Positions 1 to 8,100 of a DNA stretch of 64,000 nucleotides are shown here, in pieces. Positions within the stretch are counted from its first letter, which is position 1; the number at the start of each line of letters is the position of its first letter. Both the position numbers and the translations under genes were made by a program. The notes under the pieces were generated by a model. The model was given only the letters and a program-made list of their open reading frames with translations, made no database searches and was not told the DNA's origin. The DNA comes from JAXGPP01 sp040766885 (GTDB taxonomy: Bacteria > Planctomycetota > Planctomycetia > Pirellulales > Thermoguttaceae): NCBI GenBank assembly GCA_040766885.1, contig JAXGPP010000004.1:248001-312000 (forward strand), in the 5' to 3' direction.

Positions 1-1980
1 AAGGTGCAGGACGCCACCCGTCGCAATACCAACAAGCAGGCGTTCGAACTCTCCGTCGGCGCCGGTCGGGAGAAGTTCGACAAGGCCGAGCAGCTTCTGC
101 GGGCAATCGCCGATCGAAGCGACAAGGAGGTCACCGACCAGGTCGGCAAGCTGTTGGACATGAATGATTCGAAGATCGAAGCGGCAGCCAAGACGGCCAA
201 TGCGGCTGCGTCGCGGGCGCTGTCTTCGGCCCGCTGCGTGCAGGACCTGCTCGCCCTGCACCGCGCCGAAAAGAACATGATCCTGGCCACCACGGCTGAG
301 GAAATGGGCCGCCATGAGAAAGTGATCAAGGACTCGGCCGCCTCGCTGGAGAAGAAACTTCAGCAAGTGGAGGCGACGGCCTCCGCATCCGACAAGCAGG
401 ACATCGCCGCCTTCCGCCAGGCCTTCCAGGATTTCCTGGCGGTCGATCAGCAGGTGATGACCCTGACGCGGGAGAACAGCAACGCCGTCGCCCGCGATCT
501 TTCGGGCACCGAGGGCCGCGCCGCGATGGACAAGGCGACCGAATCCATGGCCGCCATCGCCGAGATGGCGAATCAGGCCATGCAGGACGACGCGAGGACC
601 AGCGACGAAGCCTACGTGGCGGCGAAGTGGATGATGTACTCGGTGAGTTTCATCGGGATCGCTGTAGCCTCCGGCCTGGGGCTGTTGATCATCACCAGCG
701 TTGTGGTCGCTATCCGCAAGGCCGTCGAGGTGATCCGGGCGTTTGCCGCGGGCGATTATTCGCAGCGGCTGGTTACCAGGAGCAAGGACGAGATCGGCGA
801 GATGGCCGTGTCGCTGAACCAGGCCATCGAGGCCACGGCCAAGGCGATGCAGGACGTCAAGGACGCCGCCGAACAGCAGCGGCGCATGGAGGCTGAGAAA
901 GCCGAACAGGAACGGCTGGCCGCCGACGCCGAACGCAGGCGTCAGGAGGAAGAGGCTGCCCGCGAGCGCGAGCGGATGGACGCCGAGCGTCGCCGTCAGG
1001 AAGAAGAAGCTGCCCGCGAGCGCGAGCGGATGGAAGCCGAACGCAAGGCCGCCGAAGAGCTGCGCGGCAAGGTCAATGAACTGCTGGAGATCGTCAATGC
1101 GGCCGCACAGGGCGATCTGACTCGCCAGGTCGTCGTCCGCGGCAACGAGGCGGTCGACGAATTGGCCGCCGGAATCCAGAAGATGCTCACCGACCTGTCG
1201 AGCGTCATCGGCCAGGTTACCGAGAGCGCGGCCCAGTTCAACGAGGGTGCCCGCGTCATCGCCGAAAGCTCCCAGACGCTCGCCTCCGGCGCCCAGACCC
1301 AGAGCTCCAGTGTCGAGGAAATGACGGCGTCGGTCGAAGAACTCGCCCGCTCGGTGGAAAGTGTCAAGGAGAACGCCCTCGAGGCTGATAAGCTGGCCCG
1401 ACGGACCAGCGAGTTGGCCGAGCAGGGGGACAAGGCGGTGCGCCGTTCGGTGGACGCGATGGAGCAGATCCGCGCCAGCAGCCAGCAGATCGGCGAGATC
1501 ATCCAGGTGATCTCGGAGATCGCCAGCCAGACGAATCTGCTCGCCCTCAATGCGGCCATCGAGGCCGCCCGGGCCGGCGAGCACGGTATGGGGTTTGCCG
1601 TGGTGGCCGACGAGGTTCGCAAGTTGGCCGAGCGCAGCAACCAGGCCGCCGGCGAGATCTCCAAGCTCATCGGCGAGTCGACGCAGCGGGTCGAGGAAGG
1701 GGCCCAATTGAGCGCGGAGACGGGTACGGCGCTCCGGGAGATCATCGCCGGCGTACAGTCGACGGCGGCGAAGATCACCGAGATCGCCTCGTCCACCGTG
1801 GAGCAGGCCAGCAACGCCCACGAGGTCTCGACGGCCATTCAGGGTGTCGCCCAGGTGACCGAGCAGGCGGCTGCCGGCAGCGAGGAGATGGCCAGTTCCA
1901 GCGAGGAATTGGGGGCCCAGGCCAGCGCGCTCCGCGAACTGGTCAGCCGCTTCCGCACCCGGACGACCGTCGGCCAGTAA
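1..1980 (+). CDS. Methyl-accepting chemotaxis protein, 5' end outside window
   Basis: Transmembrane chemoreceptor that controls a CheA kinase. The reading frame is open to base 1, so the GTG at position 4 is probably internal and the first membrane helix lies outside the window. Visible order: helical periplasmic sensor (about residues 1-205), transmembrane helix (about 207-235), HAMP domain (about 235-290), a charged coiled-coil linker with an 18-residue tandem repeat, a second HAMP-like segment (about 350-400), then the cytoplasmic signalling helices. The conserved hairpin tip is present as QTNLLALNAAIEAARAGEHG, followed by FAVVADEVRKLAERS. No CheB/CheR tether pentapeptide is seen at the C-terminus (ends RTRTTVGQ). 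No che genes are nearby; motAB lies 45 kb away. Family assignment is secure; the ligand cannot be told. Confidence 0.95.
   Translation, partial: KVQDATRRNTNKQAFELSVGAGREKFDKAEQLLRAIADRSDKEVTDQVGKLLDMNDSKIEAAAKTANAAASRALSSARCVQDLLALHRAEKNMILATTAEEMGRHEKVIKDSAASLEKKLQQVEATASASDKQDIAAFRQAFQDFLAVDQQVMTLTRENSNAVARDLSGTEGRAAMDKATESMAAIAEMANQAMQDDARTSDEAYVAAKWMMYSVSFIGIAVASGLGLLIITSVVVAIRKAVEVIRAFAAGDYSQRLVTRSKDEIGEMAVSLNQAIEATAKAMQDVKDAAEQQRRMEAEKAEQERLAADAERRRQEEEAARERERMDAERRRQEEEAARERERMEAERKAAEELRGKVNELLEIVNAAAQGDLTRQVVVRGNEAVDELAAGIQKMLTDLSSVIGQVTESAAQFNEGARVIAESSQTLASGAQTQSSSVEEMTASVEELARSVESVKENALEADKLARRTSELAEQGDKAVRRSVDAMEQIRASSQQIGEIIQVISEIASQTNLLALNAAIEAARAGEHGMGFAVVADEVRKLAERSNQAAGEISKLIGESTQRVEEGAQLSAETGTALREIIAGVQSTAAKITEIASSTVEQASNAHEVSTAIQGVAQVTEQAAAGSEEMASSSEELGAQASALRELVSRFRTRTTVGQ
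925..1032 (+). repeat. 54-bp tandem duplication inside the chemoreceptor
   Basis: Two head-to-tail 54-bp units (925-978 and 979-1032) each encode DAERRRQEEEAARERERM, followed by a partial third start (EAERK). The codons differ slightly between copies, so the repeat has been held at protein level. Eighteen residues equal five turns of an alpha helix, which fits lengthening of the coiled coil between the two HAMP segments. Confidence 0.85.
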
Positions 1981-2005
1981 ATCCCCGCCTGCACGTTGAA
2001 GCGGA

Positions 2006-2033
2006 CCGGGCGCGAGACGCCCCTCGCGCCCGG
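2006..2033 (+). terminator. Perfect 11-bp hairpin after the chemoreceptor gene
   Basis: Arms 2006-2016 and 2023-2033 (CCGGGCGCGAG / CTCGCGCCCGG) pair perfectly around a 6-base loop, 26 bases after the stop codon. No T-run follows, so this is either a U-tract-less terminator or an mRNA-stabilising hairpin. Function is inferred from position. Confidence 0.45.
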
Positions 2034-2072
2034 CCGCCTGGCTGCGATTGAACAAGACAGGAACGGACTGCA

Positions 2073-2372
2073 ATGTCGAACTCGGTTTATCCTCATTTCA
2101 AGAGCCGGTTTGAGAATGCTCTGCAGGTGATCCGTGACAAGGTTACACGGCTTCCACCGCACGAGCGGGAGCATTTTGTCGCCCTGGCAGATCAAGCGGA
2201 GAGAGACTGCCGTGAGGTCCAGCGATGCTGCGCGGCGGCAAGCAACGCCTTCGACGACCTCTCCCTTACCGCCACCGCGGCCAAGTTCAGCCTCTCGGTG
2301 CATCTCCAGAGGATTGAGGCGATGCGGCGCGTGGCCAGAAAGCTCGGCGATCCCCGAGAGGCGAGTTCATGA
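2073..2372 (+). CDS. Small hypothetical helical protein (99 aa)
   Basis: I do not recognise a family. The protein is predicted to be mostly helical and charged, with two Cys in RDCREVQRCC and no signal peptide or membrane segment. ATG at 2073 has a modest AGGA-containing stretch about 12 bases upstream. It follows the chemoreceptor in the same direction after a strong hairpin, so cotranscription is uncertain. The overlapping 89-aa frame at 2134 has low-complexity, shadow-like composition, which favours this frame. A role linked to the receptor is only a guess. Confidence 0.5.
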   Translation: MSNSVYPHFKSRFENALQVIRDKVTRLPPHEREHFVALADQAERDCREVQRCCAAASNAFDDLSLTATAAKFSLSVHLQRIEAMRRVARKLGDPREASS

Positions 2373-2506
2373 CCGCCGCCGCACAGCCGCTTTCGATCTG
2401 TGAGCCGATCGATCCACAAGCGATCGGCAACTCGGGCAGCCCGAATCCGGTCCGCTGAGACGGCTGATTCACAGCCGGAAACCAGGCGGCCCTCGAATCG
2501 CGGGAC

Positions 2507-3004
2507 TCAGTCCGAGCAGAACCTCGCGAACAGCTTCGGATACCGGCGCTTCATCTCCGCATCATCGTCGAAGTCCCATCCCTCGCCAAGATCGGGGAGG
2601 TTGATGGGCACGCTGGGGATCTCCTCTTGCGTCGCGGCTTCATAGGCCGACTTGGCCACGTAGAGCATCTCCTCGCATTCAACGTCTTCCTCCAGATCGG
2701 CAAGGTTGGCAAGGGAATCCGGATCAGCGAGTGCTTTCTCGAAAACCGACCGTCCCTGCGCGATCAGCCAGCCGCGGAAGTAATCAAATCCATCATCCGA
2801 GCAACCTCCGTTGATCAGATAGGCGGCGCCCCACAAATCCCACGTGTACGAAGCCGCCAGGAGATCGGCCAGATGTCGTTCGAAGTCCACGATCTCCTCC
2901 GGCGACCGTTCGCCCAGTTCGGCCTCGATCGACTCAACCCGCTCGCCCGGGTCGCCTCCCGATCCGGAGTGCTCGATGAGTTTCCAGAATTCGTCTCGGT
3001 TCAT
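2507..3004 (-). CDS. DUF4240 domain protein
   Basis: A 165-residue acidic cytoplasmic protein that begins MNRDEFWKLIE, the usual opening of DUF4240 proteins. It keeps the family's mid region around SYTWDLWGAAYLINGGCSDDGFDYFRGWLIAQG. No biochemical role is established for the family; many members occur as scattered single genes in bacteria. I chose the ATG at 3004 over the in-frame start at 3040 because GGGTGG lies just upstream and family members start here. It stands alone, convergent with the preceding small gene. Confidence 0.8.
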   Translation of the reverse strand: MNRDEFWKLIEHSGSGGDPGERVESIEAELGERSPEEIVDFERHLADLLAASYTWDLWGAAYLINGGCSDDGFDYFRGWLIAQGRSVFEKALADPDSLANLADLEEDVECEEMLYVAKSAYEAATQEEIPSVPINLPDLGEGWDFDDDAEMKRRYPKLFARFCSD

Positions 3005-3128
3005 TGATTCCACCCCATGACAGACTACGGGTGACGACACGATGAACGGGCGGACCGCCAGCCGCTGGCTGGCCGTGGCGGAGTATCCTAGGCGCCCGTT
3101 GCCGGCGAGTCAATCTCCACGCCACCGG

Positions 3129-3158
3129 TTGTCCTGCGGCGCGCATGTTCCCTACAAT
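3129..3158 (+). promoter_or_regulatory. Candidate sigma70 promoter for the 3237 gene
   Basis: TTGTCC (3129-3134), an 18-bp spacer and TACAAT (3153-3158) lie about 80 bases before the start codon at 3237. The same layout, a TTG box, 18 bp and TACAAT, precedes dnaJ in this window. Assigned by eye from the -35/-10 consensus. Confidence 0.4.
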
Positions 3159-3236
3159 GGCGGCCAGAACGAAGGCCCTTGTTTCAGGCTTCGAAGCCGG
3201 TGGCCTGAGTTTCGCATGCCGCAGAGGCGGTGAACG

Positions 3237-3935
3237 ATGCTCCGCGTGATCTTCTTCGTGCTGTTGCTTGTCGCTGTCTTGATGGGCTTGGCGGTCTACT
3301 TCTTGCCGTGGTGGCTGGTGTTGGGGGCGGTCGTGGTTGGTGCCGTGGCGGCTTGGTTGCTGCGGGGGCGACTGTTCAATTTCCTGCTGACCCGCTTGCT
3401 GATGATTCCCTTTCGACTCAAGGGACGCGCCCTCAGAAACGCGACGGTTGAAGTTCACTCGATCCGCCCAACTGCGGCCCCGCCCGAGGATGCAGCCGAA
3501 ATGGCGACTGTCGATGAGGAGGACGAAACTGAACCGAGCGGGCCTCCCGTGCCACTCGATTACTACGAGGTGGAGGCAACCATTACGCCCAAGCCGAGCG
3601 ACGGCCCCTTCATGTTGTGGGAAGTCGGCGAACTGCTGCTGGTCGCGCCGGGCAGACGATGGGACGACGAGGACGATAGCGCGGTGATCCGTTCGATCGA
3701 GTGCTGGTTGGCTCCCGGTGAGGAGTTCGATGACGACGAAGACGATTCGGCCCAGCCGGTGCCGGCCGACGGCAGATACGTCCAAGACACCGGCTACAAG
3801 CTCCCTGGGCCGCGGCGCTTGCGGTTCCTGGTTGGCGTGAAGCCCGGCGTCCGCGAACTGGCCTTCCGCTATTACTTCGAGCAGTTTGGCCGGCTGCAGA
3901 TTCCCGCAGGCACTACCGCGACCGCAATCAAGTAG
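3237..3935 (+). CDS. Hypothetical membrane-anchored protein (232 aa)
   Basis: No family recognised. Two adjacent hydrophobic helices (about residues 3-22 and 25-45) are followed by a positively charged stretch (RLLMIPFRLKGRALR) and a soluble region with an acidic patch (EEDETEP, EFDDDEDD). The C-terminal half has alternating beta-like pattern ending in YYFEQFGRLQIPAGTTA. Topology is likely a membrane hairpin with the soluble domain in the cytoplasm, by the positive-inside rule. A candidate promoter lies at 3129-3158. The gene is monocistronic. Confidence 0.7.
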   Translation: MLRVIFFVLLLVAVLMGLAVYFLPWWLVLGAVVVGAVAAWLLRGRLFNFLLTRLLMIPFRLKGRALRNATVEVHSIRPTAAPPEDAAEMATVDEEDETEPSGPPVPLDYYEVEATITPKPSDGPFMLWEVGELLLVAPGRRWDDEDDSAVIRSIECWLAPGEEFDDDEDDSAQPVPADGRYVQDTGYKLPGPRRLRFLVGVKPGVRELAFRYYFEQFGRLQIPAGTTATAIK

Positions 3936-4069
3936 GGCGCTACTCTGGCTCCTCGCATTGAAGTGGAGCGAGCGGTCGCGCAGTGAAGCCGGAACCCACG
4001 GCGTGAACCGCCGCGAGTTCGGGTTCCACACCCCCTCCAGAATTCTCCGAAAACTGGCCCATTCACCTC

Positions 4070-4099
4070 TTGACAAGAATGCATGAACACAGGTATACT
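4070..4099 (+). promoter_or_regulatory. Near-consensus sigma70 promoter with no clear gene
   Basis: TTGACA (4070-4075), an 18-bp spacer and TATACT (4094-4099) give the best match to the housekeeping consensus in the window. Expected transcription start is near 4104-4107, directed into a gene-poor stretch that runs up to the convergent ECF sigma gene. Confidence 0.6.
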
Positions 4100-4103
4100 A
4101 TTG

Positions 4104-4187
4104 ATGGCTGCGACGGAAATCCGTCCGCCGGCACGGCGTCGCCCGACAAAACTGGGCTTCGCCCGTGTTCGTTGTTTGACAATTTAA
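4104..4187 (+). CDS. Possible leaderless 27-residue basic peptide
   Basis: Starting at the ATG at 4104, almost exactly where the strong promoter would begin its transcript, a 27-codon frame encodes a basic peptide (begins MAATEIRPPARRRPTK, ends RCLTI) and stops at TAA 4185-4187. An upstream in-frame ATG at 4083 lies before the -10 box and would not be on the transcript. A leaderless message would fit, but the frame is short and the same bases can form hairpins, so a non-coding RNA is equally possible. Confidence 0.2.
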   Translation: MAATEIRPPARRRPTKLGFARVRCLTI

Positions 4188-4466
4188 CACACTCAATTAC
4201 GTGCCCCTGTGCGGTGGTGCGCGCATGGCAATCCGTAATCGCCTCCATTTTTCCTGGCACCCCTCTACGAACTTCAACACTGAAGCCAAAAGGGTGGAGT
4301 CGCTTGCGATTTGCCCCCTGGCCCGAAAGCCCCTCCGGCCTTGCACTTGCGATCATGGGCCGCGACGGAGTCAACCGAAACACCCACAAAGGGCGTTTCG
4401 CTTCGCGGTGCCAAACTCTTGCAGCGCCAAATCGAGGTCCTCGGCAAGTACGCTATGCTATCGAAT

Positions 4467-5087
4467 CTACGCGTGGCTCTCCCCCCGGTCGCCGATCGAC
4501 TCTTTGAGTGCCGCCAGGGCGCGGAGCCACAGCATGCGGACGGCGCCGGGCGAGCGGTTCATCCGCCGGGCGACCTCCTCGTGCGGCAGGTCTCCGAGAT
4601 TCCTGAGCACGATCACTTGGCGGTAGTCATCCGGAAGTCGCTCCAGGCATTCGGCCAGGCGCAGTTGTTGCTCGTGCGCCGCGGCAATCCCGCTGGGTGA
4701 GTCGGCCGGCGACCGGAGAAGTGAATCGAGTCGCTGGGCTGAGCGGCCCAAGGTCTCGTCGAGCGACATCTCGCGGGCGACGTCGCGTTTCTGTGTGCCG
4801 GCATAGTGTCGCGCCAGGTGGGCGAGCTGGTGGGCTAGGATCTGCCGCAACCACGCCCGGCGCTGCGGCTCCTCGCGGCCGCGGAAGTCGTCCCATCCTT
4901 TCCAGGCTTCGAGCAGCGTCTGCTGCACGGCGTCGGAAGGATCGTACTTCCCTCGAAAGCGGCTGTCGATCTCAATTCTCGCGAGCATCCGCAGCCAGGC
5001 CTCATAGCGCACCAGCCAGGCCGTGCGATCGTCGGCCGGCAGCCGCGGCATGGACGCTGGGGGGCGAGGGTTCGACTCGGCAGGCAT
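4467..5087 (-). CDS. ECF-type RNA polymerase sigma factor
   Basis: Directs RNA polymerase to a specific promoter set. In the 206 residues the sigma-2 region spans about 30-105 (SDAVQQTLLEAWKGWDDFRG, then RAWLRQILAHQLAHLARHY). The sigma-4 helix-turn-helix spans about 140-195 (RLPDDYRQVIVLRNLGDLPHEEVARRM followed by SPGAVRMLWLRALAAL). The long basic N-terminus is typical of planctomycete ECF factors genetically linked to Ser/Thr kinases. It lies 49 bases downstream of the giant kinase gene on the same strand, so the two are probably one transcript. No anti-sigma gene is present; control by phosphorylation from the kinase is an inference. Confidence 0.93.
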   Translation of the reverse strand: MPAESNPRPPASMPRLPADDRTAWLVRYEAWLRMLARIEIDSRFRGKYDPSDAVQQTLLEAWKGWDDFRGREEPQRRAWLRQILAHQLAHLARHYAGTQKRDVAREMSLDETLGRSAQRLDSLLRSPADSPSGIAAAHEQQLRLAECLERLPDDYRQVIVLRNLGDLPHEEVARRMNRSPGAVRMLWLRALAALKESIGDRGESHA

Positions 5088-5136
5088 CGATTCGGCTCAC
5101 GGCAGAGGAACGGTCGACGGCGTCTCTGGCACGACG

Positions 5137-8100
5137 TTACGCGGCATGGCTCACCTTGACCAGCCCTTCCCGCTGCTTGCGCCGTTGCAGAAGCTGCCAA
5201 AGCATCCGGCCCAGGGATCTCAAAAGCCATCCGATGGAGACGAGGCAGGCGGTCAGGTACACGGCCGGAAACCAGACCACGTACCACCCTGCCAGGTCGT
5301 ACGTTTCTTCGGCCGCGAGGGGCTCGCGAAGAGAACTCGTGTAGAGCGACAGCCCGGCAAAGACGATCGCGACAAGTAGCGAAAAGGCAATCCAGCCGGT
5401 GATCCTCTTCCACTGGCGCGCCAGTGCCCATCGAACCAGCATGGCGACGAGCAGGATATTCGGCGCGACCACCATGCCGATGGCTAACCGTGCCGGCAGC
5501 CCCACGAAATCGTTGTCGAGCGGGGCGCGCACAAAGGCCCCGAAGAAGAAGACCCCCAGAACCACCGGCAAGACCAGCAGTTCGAGGAGGCTGAACTGCC
5601 GCCGCACGATGAGCCGCAAACAATAGCCTGCCGGCACAACGACGAGCACGAGCGAGAAGAACATCGCCCAGCCGAAGAACGGTACGGCTTGTTGCCAATT
5701 ATCGTATGGTGAATGCCAGGGAAGGCTACGTTTCCATCGCGGATCGTGTACCGGCGTGGTGAGGAGGGCCGGAGTGACGCTCACGCCCCGGGTGGCAAAC
5801 GAAGCCTCTGCTGGTGCGCGCGCTGCGACGTCGTGGAGCACGGCCTGGCGACAGCAATTTACGAAACCGTAGGTGTAGAGCACGAGCGGCAAATGCTCTC
5901 CGTCGACTCCAAGAAGAGCCAACTCGTTAGGAACGAGGTAGCTTGTGCCGTCCATTCCCCGCGGCACAGGTCCCGGGCAGGTCCACACCGTCTTCCCGGT
6001 CGCGGCGTCGAGTCCAACGACGCGATTGTCGCCCGCCTGCATAGCTGCCGCAATGATGGGTGGTCTCCTGCCGCGGGCCGGCTCGATGGCCAGCACAGTC
6101 TTCGGGCTGGAGCCGAAGGTCCTTCTCCAAATGGGTTCGTCCAGCCGATCAGGCCGGGCGGCGACCAGGTCCCGTTCCTCCTTGAAAATTACTTCGTCGC
6201 TTCCATCGCCATCGACATCACACGCCCATAGCCCGCCCTCGTAGGGCGCCGAAGGCAGCGTTCGCTTCGTCGGCCGGCCGTCGGCGTCGAGAGTGACCAG
6301 TTCACCCTTAAAGCCCGGCAAAGCCGCAGCGATCCGCTGTCGCTTCGGTCCGTCGCGCAGGATAACGGGAGCGAAGGAGTCGGTGTCCACCGGCAAGTGC
6401 GTATACGAATCGGAAGTCGATTGCTCGCCGACATAGGTCCAACGTGTGCGGCCGCTCGTGGCGTCGAGAAGGACGATCTGCATCCGCGGACGCATCGTGC
6501 TCTTGTCAGGCGATGACGGTTCGATCACCGCCACCTCGCGCCGACCATTACCGTCGAGGTCGCAGATCCGCGGGGTAATCCAGCAGCGCTGGAGCGACTG
6601 GTGCGACACTTCCTCACCCGGGCGCAGCCGATTCCAGAGCGTGCGGCCGTCCCTGCCGCTCAGCGCCCTCGTCTCAAGGAGGCCGTCGGGCCGGATCGCC
6701 GGCGCGATGATGTCGCGAGTTCCGTCGCCATTGAGATCGTCTACGGCAAGGCGCAGCCAGACATCGTCGAGCTGATAGGGCATGCTGTTTCCAGGGCCCA
6801 GCCCGTAGGCAGGGCTGAGGGCCTGCGACCACCGCAACTCGCCGCTCTGCCCCGAGGTGACGAAGAGCCAGAGTTGCGCGTCACTGGTCGCATACCCCAG
6901 GCGGGCCGGATAACCGTAGTCGCAGGCGACGAGCCAGGCAACCTCGAGCCGACCGTCGCCGTCAAGGTCGTCTGTCTCGGCCGCGATCACGCTGGCCAGG
7001 CCGTGGACCTCGATTTCTCCGGCATTCCAAAGCAGGTCTCCCGTGCGACCCGAGACAGCATAGAGCGGTCCCATCTCGATCAAGCGGCCCGCCGCCCGCT
7101 TCCAGAGCAGGATGTCGGTGATCCCGTCGCCATTGAGGTCGCCCGATGATCGCGGCCAGAGACCGCCGCGCAGTCGCCTGTCACCGGCGGGGCAGAAACC
7201 GAGCGAGCCATCGGAGGGCACAACTCGCGACTGCCAGAGTTCCTCACCGTTGCGACCGCTGGTGGCGACGAGTGTCCCGTCGGCCCAACTGCGGACCAGG
7301 TCGTCGACGCCGTCTTCATCGAAATCGGCCACCGGGGCACCCACGTCACCCAGCCTTCGCCAAGGTTCCGCGACCAGCCCTCGAACGCAGTGGTATTGTC
7401 CTCTCGCATCAAGCCGGTCGGGGTCGTTCGATTGGAAGACGACCAGGTCGTCGACCGCGTCACCATCGATATCGGCGGACTCGACGCGGTCGACTTCGTT
7501 CGCAAAGCTTGTGAGCTCGCCCGTTCCGGCTGAGAACAGAGCGATCGACGAATCCCGCGAGCCCCCCTGCTCGGTCACCACTCGGGCGATCAACGACGGC
7601 CAGCCGTCGCGGCCTGCCTGAGTCCAGTCCAGCGACGCAAGAAAGGTCGACGAGAAACCGCTCGCGCGGTGACGTGGCAGCCACTGGCTTGTCCAAAGTG
7701 TGCGGCCGTCGTGGCCCGAAAGGCAATCAATGTTGACCTGGTAGTCGGTGCCCGTGATGCTCGCCGCGAAGAGTTCGGCGCGGCCGTCTTGATCGAGATC
7801 GGGCCCGGCAATGAAGTGGTCGATCTGACGGTCGATCGAGACGAGCTTCCGCGTCCAACGTGGTGACCCCGTATCGCCCGCCAGGACAGCGACCGCTGCC
7901 CAGGGGGTCCGCGGGTTGGGAAACCCGCCACCTCCCGTTGATCGACCATCGGGCACCACAACTTCGGCCTTTCCATCGCGATCGAGATCGACGACGCGAG
8001 GCCAGTCGGGAGCGTCGATCGTCCAGGCCGGCTGCCACGGCCAGTCCGCATCGAGATTCCGGGTCCAGAGCGCCTTTCCGCGCGCCGCCGACCAGCCAAC

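Larger units (their letters stand above)
3936..4466. other. Gene-poor 531-bp region with a strong promoter
   Basis: No convincing protein gene over 40 residues is present; the longer open frames here mutually overlap and have shadow-like composition. The stretch holds a near-consensus sigma70 promoter (4070-4099) and, just downstream, small stem-loops: GACGG/CCGTC (4112-4125) and GGGC/GCCC around TTC (4155-4165). A second TTGACA lies at 4176-4181 without a good -10 box. The region ends at the 3' end of the convergent ECF sigma gene. It could encode a small RNA or a very short peptide. Confidence 0.6.

Noticed and set aside
4180..4260. Group II intron 5'-end-like sequence (GTGCGCGC region)
   Set aside because: No reverse transcriptase, no domain V hairpin and no matching 3' end are found nearby.
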